64,000 nt of DNA from Saccharomycopsis crataegensis (lineage: Eukaryota; Ascomycota; Saccharomycetes; Ascoideales; Saccharomycopsidaceae), in contig NW_027043819.1 of the NCBI RefSeq assembly GCF_037102585.1, forward strand, positions 1,302,001 to 1,366,000, in the 5' to 3' direction. The notes under the pieces are model-generated. The model saw only the letters and a list, made by a program, of their open reading frames with translations, searched no databases and was not told the DNA's origin. Position numbers and translations under genes: made by a program. Shown here one piece after another: positions 56,201 to 64,000 of the stretch. Position 1 is the first letter of the stretch; each line of letters starts with the position of its first letter.

Positions 56201-57756
56201 ATTTCGCGGAGATTAGTAACAGTTTAAGGTTAATTGAGGACAAGGATAATAAAGCAAGTGATAATGCCAGCGATGTCGCAGAAACGAGAATTGATGAAGA
56301 AGATGTTAATGGTGATAGACTCGATGTGAGTCAGGGTATTTTGAAGAATTTTAAATTGATTGATGGTAAATTGTTTGGACGTACCAATCAATCTCCGTGG
56401 CGCCGGGTTGTTGGGGCGCTGCGGGCCCGTAGGTTAATTGAGTATGAGCATGGCAGAATGCATGCCGGGATAACTCAATTATACCTCGGGCTATCTTCTA
56501 AGTTTTATATGCGAAACCTTATGAAGATTGTCACTGCAGTAGTTGGTGGATGTGATACTTGTTTGAGAACAAAAATACGCCAACACCATTCCCATCCTAT
56601 TATGGCTGTTGATCCTCCAGGATTCACTTTCCAAAGAATTCTGATTGATATGATTACTGGATTGCCGGAATGTGGAGGATGTGATGCTATCCTTACCGTT
56701 GTTGATGATTTTTCGAAATTTTCTATTTTTATTGGATGCAACAAACAGATTGATACAATGGGTGTTGCTAAGGTGTTGTTCCATAATGTATTTGTGTATT
56801 ATGGTATTCCGTGTTTTATTCGTTCTGATCGTGATATTCGTTGGGCTAATAGCATTGCCAAGGATATTTCGAAGATTATGGGATTTAAGTATCATCTCAC
56901 GGCTGCTAACAACCCTCGTGGAAATGGTGTGGCAGAAGCCGCTAACAAGAAGGTAGTACAGCTCCTTCGTACTTTTGTTTCTGAAAATAAAGGTGATTGG
57001 TTGAGTTATTTGGCTGTGGCTCAGACTGCTATCAATTCATCTATTCATTCGGCTACCGGTATTTCGCCTTTCCAAGCGGTTTTTGGTCGCCAACCGTTGC
57101 TTCAATTGTCTGAACCTCAAGTTGTTGATATTGCTCATCACCTGATTAGTGAGTGGGGGAAGAGATTGAGGGCAATTCATTGGGCCGTTTCAGAACAATT
57201 ATCCCTGTATCAGCACCGGATGAATATAAGTGCCAATGCAGGAGCAAGCTTTGATGATTATACAGTTGGTCAGTACGTGCTTGTGCATCGCGAAGCGTAC
57301 ACGAATAGTACTCGATACAAAAAAGTGACTGATGTGTATTTTGGTCCTTTTAAAGTAGTCAAGGTTATTAACAAGAATAGTTTTGAAATTGATTTACCGA
57401 TATTAAACCTTAAATCAAGGGTGATTAATGCGAGGTTTTTACGTCCTTATTCGGTGCCTGAAGCTGCTTTTATTGATCTTCCCCGGACTGTTAATGAATT
57501 TAAAGCTAGAGCTTCTGAGGTTAATGGTATTTTAGGATATGATCCTGACACTAGGTCTTTTGATGTTACCTTTCGGATGGCTCGTCCTGGTCATTGCTTT
57601 ACGATCCCGGTTGATGTTTTTGTGGATAGTGTTCCACTGGGTTTACAGAAGAACCTCTATGAGTCCATTAAGGACTTCTATGGTTCTTCTAGTATTCCTA
57701 TCTGTAGAAAACCGTTGTTGGGTCGTTCCTTTCAAAGTTTGAATAGAAGATCTTGA
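53281..57756 (+). CDS. Gypsy-type Gag-Pol polyprotein
   Basis: Single frame of 1,491 residues. Gag (about 1-320) ends in one CCHC knuckle (CFQCKGHGHQSMDC). The protease has LIDSGASYS near 360. Reverse transcriptase follows (FSTVDLTEGFHQL, FGLTSAPSHLQ, NYVDDVLLAS), then RNase H (FVIESDASG) and the integrase with an HHCC finger (HGRMHAG...CDTCLR), core (LIDMITGLPE, IRSDRDIRW, GNGVAEAANK) and a chromo-like or SH3-like C-terminal region. Integrase after RNase H is diagnostic of Ty3/gypsy. Gag and Pol lie in one frame without a shift, so processing alone must set their ratio. Confidence 0.92.
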   Translation: MTVFGLSPSSDEEDNYSGEENEMSMPGGPLDDSNRLLLMELVEMLHGKEKAGRVLDPMEVKFNGKPFSTGMLARTPMALHDFFQYAEHQMPLNWNDKYKMSFIVRNVAQDTFRSFSSFSDSLPSDISYRAFKAQVLAHFSRVDMVDILERTLWTIAQKGKALLSHVAEFQANVVYIPDWSERSKINRFIDSLDPRLQKHIADAGRIYEKLDDVISHALSINDLTERTIHTLTIPMPSTFSPMDRGGPMPMELDALQSVPSSRGNSYPRKSSGKIAALCKKFNLTQEEVRLLLILGNCFQCKGHGHQSMDCPRRGGGGSGARLAHLMDCVQEEDHAVPYEDVVAFKVPVTMGPAGFVTKALIDSGASYSFVNPSILPKLGYDSADLTRISPRTIKTATNQYDAVDRYVIIPVTFNHTVVKIRCYVHPIVSPTVIVGLPFIREYAHLIDFANLTVGDVGVDDLDEKSIESISAMAALSLDPVEIDDPRLEKLLFDYADIFAEKLGINQVVESRGADNIRLEPMSEEVPTTPYIPKVKIALLHEVRNHIRRMVDSKLIQPSNSPYSSPFLVVKKKTGEIRLVIDFRQINLLLKRFNQNLPSYDELIQIFLANKVFSTVDLTEGFHQLTLDENSSRFTAFEFEGLKYEYLRLPFGLTSAPSHLQSYLAKKISHLSTARNYVDDVLLASPNREEHLGLLKQFFDVCRENKLFLKRLKCSFMSSKVRFLGWEIGPDGVEIPDDTREVIRKLKTPVNAKELQKTLGFTNYFRHFVASYSDLVVELYQFVSKNLEWDMETVFKRFASLKQALLETKVLSVPLSTDPATVFVIESDASGIAIGGGGVLKQLIPGSDELQIVGYYLRSLSIHEKNYPIRDKELLAVVYLLDKTAHLIFGHRIVVKTDHQSLSVLLKGNKEAENDRVKRWITKLAEFDIVLEYVKGTTNELADYLSRYVGALESVIPAVNLTEAEIKASIESDEYFAEISNSLRLIEDKDNKASDNASDVAETRIDEEDVNGDRLDVSQGILKNFKLIDGKLFGRTNQSPWRRVVGALRARRLIEYEHGRMHAGITQLYLGLSSKFYMRNLMKIVTAVVGGCDTCLRTKIRQHHSHPIMAVDPPGFTFQRILIDMITGLPECGGCDAILTVVDDFSKFSIFIGCNKQIDTMGVAKVLFHNVFVYYGIPCFIRSDRDIRWANSIAKDISKIMGFKYHLTAANNPRGNGVAEAANKKVVQLLRTFVSENKGDWLSYLAVAQTAINSSIHSATGISPFQAVFGRQPLLQLSEPQVVDIAHHLISEWGKRLRAIHWAVSEQLSLYQHRMNISANAGASFDDYTVGQYVLVHREAYTNSTRYKKVTDVYFGPFKVVKVINKNSFEIDLPILNLKSRVINARFLRPYSVPEAAFIDLPRTVNEFKARASEVNGILGYDPDTRSFDVTFRMARPGHCFTIPVDVFVDSVPLGLQKNLYESIKDFYGSSSIPICRKPLLGRSFQSLNRRS

Positions 57757-57766
57757 CGGGGGGAAT

Positions 57767-57909
57767 TGTTGTAGTATGGTTTGAGCTATTGGTTATAGGC
57801 AATGATACACGTGCTCATAACCATTAGTATATAATTATAGTCGTCGATTATGAAAAGTTTTCAATATATATGATCTCTGGTTCTTCAGAGAGTAATACTA
57901 AATCAATCC
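57767..57909 (+). repeat. 3' LTR of gypsy element, interrupted by LINE C
   Basis: Begins TGTTGTAGTATGG after the purine tract GACGGGGGGAAT and matches the 5' LTR up to CTAAATCAATCC, where the LINE C poly(T) starts. The rest of the LTR is expected beyond the right edge. Confidence 0.88.
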
Positions 57910-58046
57910 TTTTTTTTTTTTTTTTTCCAATAATTTCGATTTATATTAAATCTCATAAGTATATAATTATATAAACTTGTTCTTGGTTTTGAGGAGGAAA
58001 ATCTTCAAAAGACGAAGAATTTCAATTTTTTTAAATTAATATTCAA

Positions 58047-58078
58047 CAGTGTGAGATTTTTACTCACTAAAAACCCCC
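58047..58078 (-). promoter_or_regulatory. LINE C 3' UTR hairpin (candidate RT recognition element)
   Basis: On the element strand GGGGGTTTTTA is followed by GTGAG-TAAAAAT-CTCAC. The same layout (G-run, T5, then hairpin) occurs in LINES A and B with other stem sequences, and the module survives in the relic at 39,807-39,905. Confidence 0.5.
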
Positions 58079-58162
58079 TTTAAGATATTGACTATTTTTA
58101 TTTTTATTTTTAATATTATTTTTATTTTTATTTTTATTTTGTTTTATGGTTATTTTAATTTT

Positions 58163-61100
58163 TTAGTAGACCGCTGTAATAAGATATAATAATGTTTTCA
58201 TTGATTGATTAGTCCAATCTGCATTATTTGACCTTCGTACCCTATTATATTTTTCAATGTAATAAGCGAAGCGATCCAATTTTATCATAGTTTGTTTCTG
58301 ATGTTGATGCAATATGATGTTATCCCATGTTTGAGATATTCCCATTTTTAATATTTTCCATAAGTTTCTTGATACTGTGCAATTTATGTAGTAATGGGTG
58401 ATGTAGGCTTCCTTGATATGGTCAGGATCCCTGGGGTTGGTGTTCCAATTTTCTGGAGGAAAATTACAAACATGGCAACGGGAATTTGTTGATTTGAACA
58501 ATGTGAGCCCCAACATCATGAGGTGGAGGTTCTCCATTGAACCCGGTACCCACCTTTTGATCTGGTTAATCTGTTTCCAAAATTTTCTTTGTTGTGGCTC
58601 CAGGGGGTATGTGATTTTGGTCAATGTTGTTGATGCTTTGGAGACGTCTCGTTTGAGTTGTTCCTGTTTGCTGCCGTTCTTAAAATCAAAAGTGAACATT
58701 TTTTGATGGTGGGCCTTGTATTTCTCTGGTACTGGTTTTGCTAAATTGTCCTGGATATCTTCAATCTTCAATCTTCAATCTTCTGCATCTGTGATACCTT
58801 GTTTTTCCCTGGTTCTCTAGATCAAATAAAATCGACCATGATTTGAGGTATTTTTTCTCTTCTAGTGAGAAAATGTTGCTTTTGACAATGTCAGAAAGGG
58901 TAATTTTCTTGGTGGAGCTGCCAGGATATGAGAGTTGGTAGCCAAGTAACGGAAAGTACCATATATGTGTTTGGATGGAGTTTCTGTCAATCATACTTCC
59001 AATTCTTTGAAAGTGAGATTCTGGATGGAGTTGAGATTTTTGGTATTGATCAAGTAGAGATTCCACTTGGATTTGGGTGTTAATGGCGTATTGGATTTTA
59101 TATCTCAAGATTTGGTGATATAAATATTTTTCCAGGGATGTTAGTAGTTGGTATATGACGTGTGCGTACCGATATAGGAAGTGGTTTTTGAGATCGAGCA
59201 TTCCATATCCTCCCATCTGGGTGGAAGTTTTGAGGGTGGAAAGGGATAGGCTGCCAATCCTGCGACAAAGGTGTTGAAATGATTCCTCAATCTTAGTGGT
59301 GGTAGAGTTAGAAAGGGGCTGATGCATTGCACGATATAAGAGTTTAGGGATAATGTAAGTATTGTACCCCAATACCTTTTCCGCTAAGCTGAGATGGTGC
59401 ATTTGTGTGAGATAATATTTGTATTTGATGTTTTTCAATACCTGATCTTGATGTAGTGGTGTGTTTAGTGGAATACCCAAGTACACTATTGAGGGAGTGG
59501 AGGTAAAGACAGGGACCTGTTCATAGGGTAGTTTTGTCAAGGGTCCAAAGGTGCGATGATATTCGGCTGTATGGTATAGCTTGGATTTATCGGTGCTAAG
59601 GGTACTGCCTGAATATTTTTCAAAGTCCTTGATGTATTGGAGGGTGGTGAATAATTCAGTGTCATCTTTTACAAATATGGTGACATCATCAGCAAATGCT
59701 GTGACCTTTATCAGGATATCGGGGTTCATGGGATTCTGGATGGCAAAGTCTTTACCCAGTGGTTGCATGGAAATGGTCAATTCATTCCGGACTTCTAATT
59801 TTATGCCATGATTTTTTGTTTGAATATTTTCTAATAAAGGTTGTATGGCCAAGAGAAAGATACTGGGGCTTATTGGATTGCCCTGTAAGGTGCCCGAGGC
59901 TAACTTAAATAGCGGACCATGAAAGTTGTTGATCATTATGGAAGCAGTTGCTGATTTCAAGATGTTTATTAGTAATCGGCGAAAATTTGTACCAAGGTTT
60001 AGAATTTGGAAGAGGTGGTCTAGGTATGCATGCGAGATACTATCAAAAGCCTTTTGAAAGTCAGCCACAAGGATTTTGGAGGTGCGCAGCAATTGAAAAA
60101 GGTTGGAGTCTGGTCTCATTGAGTGGAAGACTTCTTTGAAAGCAGCAATTTGCTCGAAGGACGTACGTCCTGGGACGAAACCAGTTTGTTCGGAACCCAC
60201 AAGCTGAGGGATGAATTTGAGTAATCGGTTGTTTAACACTATAGCGAGGATGCGCATATTAGTGTTAATTAATGAGATTGGCCTATAATTGGGTAAAAAC
60301 TCTTTATTTTTCCTGGGTTTGAGGATTAATGTAATCAAAACCAGACTATAGTCAATAGGGATTGACCCAGCGGAAAGGATAGTGTTGAATTCTTGGAGGA
60401 GGATATGCTTAATGTTTTCCCAGGCTTCCTTATAGAATGTATAAGGGATTCCATCAGGACCAGGCTCACTCTTTGAGTTTGCCTGCCATATTGCGTCCTT
60501 GATCTCCAGTTCGATAATTGGGTTATCTAACTGTATAGCTTCGTGGGCCATTAGTTTCCTGGAAGAGATCGTCGTTAGGAGGTATTGGCGAATGGCATTC
60601 GGATCATGGTAGTCTTTAGCCGAAAAAATGTCCTTGTAATAGGACGTGGCATGGGCCAATAAATCTTGAATATCGGTGAGTTTCCTATCTCCAGCAATGA
60701 CAAAAGCATCAATTGGATTTGTGTTTGGGTTCTGTTTAAAAACAGAGTTCAATCTTTCATAAGGGTCAGGTAAAATAGATGGGTCACTGCGTTGGAGAGA
60801 GTTCAATGCCGTTTTTGTTAGTGGTGCTAACAGTCGGATCTCTGCAATCAAATGGGATATGGATGGCAATTGTGATAACTTCTTGGAGTTAGCAATAAAT
60901 GGTATTAGTTGGTTGTGCAATTTGAAACGCTTTGGTCCTAGTTGCACTAAATTAAAGGAGAGGGCAAATTTGATGCTAATTTCGTCATGTGTGGAAATAG
61001 TACCAAGGGTATTTGTCTGGCTAAGAGCAGTATTCTCCAACAAACCCTCAGAAATATAAAATCGATCTAAGCGACGATTTTTACCGTTTGAGGCTCGGTT

Positions 61101-61721
61101 AGTGGAAGGGAGACCTTTGGACAGCAGGAGGTAGAAAGCGTCTTTGAGATTGAAGCATTCAATGAAATCGTTTAGTTTTTTTAGATGTTTCAGAATTTTT
61201 TTATTTTTTTTTGATTTTGGAATTTCTAAGATATTGTTGAAATCTCCTCCAACCACTATTTCGATGTGTGAGTTTGGGTATTTGATAGCCAAATGGCCCA
61301 ACAACTCACCGAGTAGCTGGTGCAACTGGGAATGAATAGTCAATTGGGCTTTTTGTTGTCCAGTTGGGTTGTATAGGTTTATCAATAATAATAGAGTTTT
61401 GCCATCATTCCAAGATATTACTAGATCAGTAAGGTATCCGGTTAGATGTGACTCAAGTTTATCGGAAATGAAATTTTTTAGTATTACCGTGCCCATGGAG
61501 GGGATATTTCTCAATAGTATAGCCGCTCGGGGGTAAGGGGAATTATTTACATGAAAGGAATGTTGATGGAAGTTTCGGATCAAAGCCTCACAGTCTTTCG
61601 GAAGTTCTTGAAAGAAAAGGATGTGCTGTTTGTTGTATTTGGAGAGGTGATGTTGGGAGGTGAAATGATATCTCTGAATATTTTGAGATATTAGATTGAA
61701 GGATTTCTTATGGGTAGTCAT
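58163..61721 (-). pseudogene. LINE C ORF2 (endonuclease-RT), one frameshift at a 7-bp repeat
   Basis: Starts MTTHKKSFNLISQNIQRYHF two bases after the ORF1 stop. Endonuclease motifs: FQELPKD, VGGDFNN, RRLDRFYIS, STHDEIS. Reverse transcriptase: NYRPISLINTN, VADFQKAFDS, GTLQGNPISPS and FADD near residue 677. After 986 residues the frame shifts at a three-fold 7-bp repeat (TTGAAGA units near 58,765-58,785), and the last 200 residues, with the CHVC...HYYINC knuckle, continue in another frame. An extra repeat unit, a slippage product, would explain the shift. The conserved WKI...RFAYYIEKYNRVRR tail matches LINES A and B. Confidence 0.85.
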
Positions 61722-61723
61722 GA

Positions 61724-63735
61724 TTAATTGGATTCATTTATGCTGATATCTGATATCAGCTCATCATCGTCATTATCATCATCATCATTCGGATTATCCA
61801 GGGAGTCAATTTCAATGTGATCACTCTGGTGATCATCTGGTTCATAATCTGAGTCATCATCGTCATTGCTTGAATAGTGTTCATCGAGGAAAGCCAGTAA
61901 ATTTACCGGTTCTCCATCATGTTTGTCGGCTTTCAGGTTTCCCTTAGTCAGCCGTTCCAGGTCTTGGTTGCTCTGGTGAACAGTTGTATTTTGAGATGTC
62001 CTCCGGGTCTTAGAACTCAGGTTATGAGAACTCTTGTTAGGAGTGGAGGAGGGTTCCTTGGCTGGAGTTGTTGGCACGAGAATTGGGGAGGTGTCATGTT
62101 GAGAATAGATGGTGTTGGATTTTGTGGTTGAAGGGGATGAGACTGGGGATAATGGTTTTGGGGATGAATGTCTTGGTTGGGTAGGATTGGAACTGGTAAA
62201 TGATGGGGATGTATTTGTGGATGATTTTTGGGGTTTCTCAGTCTTTTGAGATGGCTGGTTGGTGTTGTTCCCTTCAGCTTCCACGCCGGGTTCCGTAATA
62301 TCCAATTCCGAAGTATCTCCAGCTAAGACATTGAATGGGTTTTGCCCAACCTGCTTATCTGGAACTTGTCTTTGGGAACGGTCCTTTCTGTTTGGTTGTA
62401 GTTTTGAGTCTCTGTTCAAAATGGTTCTCTTCTTTCCAGTAACAACTTTGAAGGAGCTATTTGCTTCATGTGCAACATTTTGATTCAGGGATTCTTTTTG
62501 TGGGGTGATCTTGGTTTTCTTAGAATGACGTTTAATTGGGCATTCTGGTCCAATGTGGCCTGGTTTTTTACAGATGATACAGTTCCGCTCAGGACAAGAG
62601 AACTTGGTATGCTTCCTGGAACCACAGCTAGTACAGTGGAAACAATGGGTCAAGAGTTTGATTTTCAAAATCTTGGATGAGATAATTGGTAGTTCTGTAT
62701 CTTTTTCCAAGTTTATCATACCATAGAATCTATTTCTTTGGAAGGGGTCAGATGTTATGCAAGCTTGCAAATCAACAAAATTAAAGGCATCGTATGGGAT
62801 CTTATGTTGTTGGAAGTGGGACTCCAATATGTCGTTTAAAGCATCTCTGTTACTAGTTTGGACTTCGATTTCAATAAAATGACGTTCAACATATTCGTCA
62901 ATCACAATTTTGGGTTTATAAGTTGTGGTTTCAGTGCTTATTTGTAAAAACTCATTGATATGATTGATGAATGATATTTTTCTTTTTTTGAATTTGTCGT
63001 CTGGCAGAGGGAAATCAGGGAAAAAACTTCCAGGAATGACAATTTCATTTTCATCAGAGTTGATATAAATGACTTCCTGGGAATGTCTTAAATCATACTC
63101 CAATTTTGTTCTTTGATGACGTTCAGTTTCCTCGATGTTCCCAGATTCAAGGAGCTGTTGTTGTTGATTAGCTAGGTCCATCAAAGCGAATTTAATGAGA
63201 GCCAATTGGATTTCTGCGGAGCTTCCTTGCATCAATGGTTTTGGGATTTTGAAATGCAAATTACCTTGGTTCAATTTGTAAATTTGTCTGAAGAGCTGTA
63301 ATTTTTCATTGGTGGTAAGACCTGCAAGACGTTTCATTTCCATGTCAATCTTTGTTCTAGATTGTTGGCTAAAGTACTCAACAATGAACAAAGTATTATG
63401 ATATTCCATCATTCTGTCTGGATCATCTGGACGGATTTTATACAGTGTAGATTGATAAATATGATCATTATTGTTGTAGCATTCAATGAAGTGCTCCAAC
63501 ACTTCCCTGTAGTAGAACTTGAGGTCCTTGATGAGGAAAGGCCAGTAAAACGCGTTAGCGAATTTTCGGAAAAGAGGGTCATTTTCCCTGTCGATTTCTT
63601 TCCTCCCATTAAAGGGGTTGACCGTGGTCGTAGAAGAATTTTCCATTTCTTCTGGGGCAAGAGTAGAAGCGACAACGGAGGCGAAGGAACGGGCGGAGGT
63701 GGAACTAATAAAGGCGTTTTGGGTTTTTTGGGTTT
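61724..63735 (-). pseudogene. LINE C ORF1 protein (double CCHC), with a frame change near its N-terminus
   Basis: Open from 63,646 (MENSSTTTVNPFNGRK) for 640 residues, and further upstream to about 63,750. There it reads NAFISSTSARSFASVVAS, corresponding to FSRSYAQIASG of LINE A. The next upstream homologous part (STENQSEKNKK) lies in another frame, across an A-rich run, so a frameshift there is likely. Knuckles CTSCGSRKHTKFSC and CIICKKPGHIGPEC lie near residues 335-370 of the 640. The C-terminus is Ser/Thr/Pro-rich, then strongly acidic (NPNDDDDNDDDELIS). The N-terminal 85 codons run off the right edge. Confidence 0.75.
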
Positions 63736-64000
63736 TTTGTTTTTTTCAGATTGGTTTTCAGTGGAGTTTTCTACGTTTTTTTCGGAGTTTATGGAGGATT
63801 TTTCATTTTTTTTGGTGTTTTTTTGTTCCAAGTTCGCATCCTCAACTTCTCCATGTTGAGGGGCCGTTGCGTGCTTAGGTGATTGATTACCTAATAATGC
63901 AGGATCGATTTGATTAGCAATCGAAGAATAAATTTGGGTTGCGGCGGGCAGATTTGGGTTTTCTACCGCGTTTTCCTCATCCCTTGAATCATTTGAAGAA
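63409..64000 (-). other. LINE C ORF1 N-terminal region in the second frame, partial
   Basis: From about 63,740 to the right edge the LINE C ORF1-like sequence (ENSTENQSEKNKKPKKPKTP, Lys/Asn-rich as in LINES A and B) is read in a frame different from the main ORF1. Below 63,740 the same frame is a Pro-rich non-homologous read-through. Confidence 0.5.

Larger units (their letters stand above)
52985..57909 (+). mobile_element. Ty3/gypsy LTR retrotransposon, coding region looks whole
   Basis: 5' LTR 52,985-53,188, primer site, one Gag-Pol frame in gypsy order (integrase last), polypurine tract and the first 143 bp of the 3' LTR, which is interrupted by the poly(A) end of LINE C. The LTRs differ only slightly, so the insertion is recent. 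No breaks were noticed in the coding frame. The left end is 9 bp from the TGTTA end of a family-2 LTR. Confidence 0.9.
57910..64000 (-). mobile_element. LINE C (L1-type), runs off right edge
   Basis: Minus-strand LINE with a 17-base poly(A) (57,910-57,926), a 3' UTR containing A-rich TTTTTATT repeats, ORF2 and ORF1. Diverged from LINES A and B but with the same layout. Its 3' end lies inside the gypsy 3' LTR, so it inserted after that element. Confidence 0.88.

Overview
The window looks like a transposon graveyard and nursery from a budding yeast (Saccharomycotina). The tRNAs are yeast-like and three of the isoacceptors carry introns. Three related L1-type LINE lineages resemble the Zorro elements of Candida albicans. 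There are also copia and gypsy LTR elements, a Tc1/mariner DNA transposon and a hAT relic. LINEs are absent from Saccharomyces, so a yeast outside that family is likely; the species cannot be named from the sequence. No host protein-coding gene is convincingly present. Apart from tRNAs, almost every coding region belongs to a mobile element.

Region 1 (1-39,590) is a tandem segmental duplication with a period of about 17.82 kb. Each unit, read on the minus strand, holds a LINE A copy, tRNA-Lys(UUU), a solo LTR, tRNA-Ser(UGA) and a 5'-truncated LINE B joined to the poly(A) tail of the next LINE A. That next LINE A carries a whole-looking copia element inserted in ORF2. Copies 1 and 2 of LINE A share the ORF1 half and the tRNA flank. 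Copies 2 and 3 share the ORF2 half and the copia insertion. The middle copy is therefore a recombinant, which is the expected product of unequal crossing over between two direct LINE A copies.

Region 2 (39,590-45,240) holds tRNA and LINE relics. It contains a duplicated tRNA-Asp(GUC)-tRNA-Lys(CUU) cassette, probably dicistronic, and two inverted Tc1/mariner-like transposons, one of them inserted in a solo-LTR relic beside the second cassette.

Region 3 (45,240-52,980) is older debris: a broken hAT transposase, nested copia-family solo LTRs, an unrecognised coiled-coil reading frame beside tRNA-Asn(GUU), a possible single-copy island, and a LINE A ORF1 fragment cut off at an LTR.

Region 4 (52,980-64,000) is a whole-looking gypsy element whose 3' LTR is interrupted by LINE C, which runs off the right edge.

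Themes: (1) the copia LTR carries a tandem array of six heat-shock-element-like modules, five of them exact, just upstream of its TATA box. (2) The three LINE lineages share a GGGTTTTT-plus-hairpin module in the 3' UTR and a tightly coupled ORF1 stop/ORF2 start. (3) LINEs are stacked head to tail at poly(A) tracts, all on one strand. (4) One LTR family lies at a fixed 12 bp upstream of tRNA genes.
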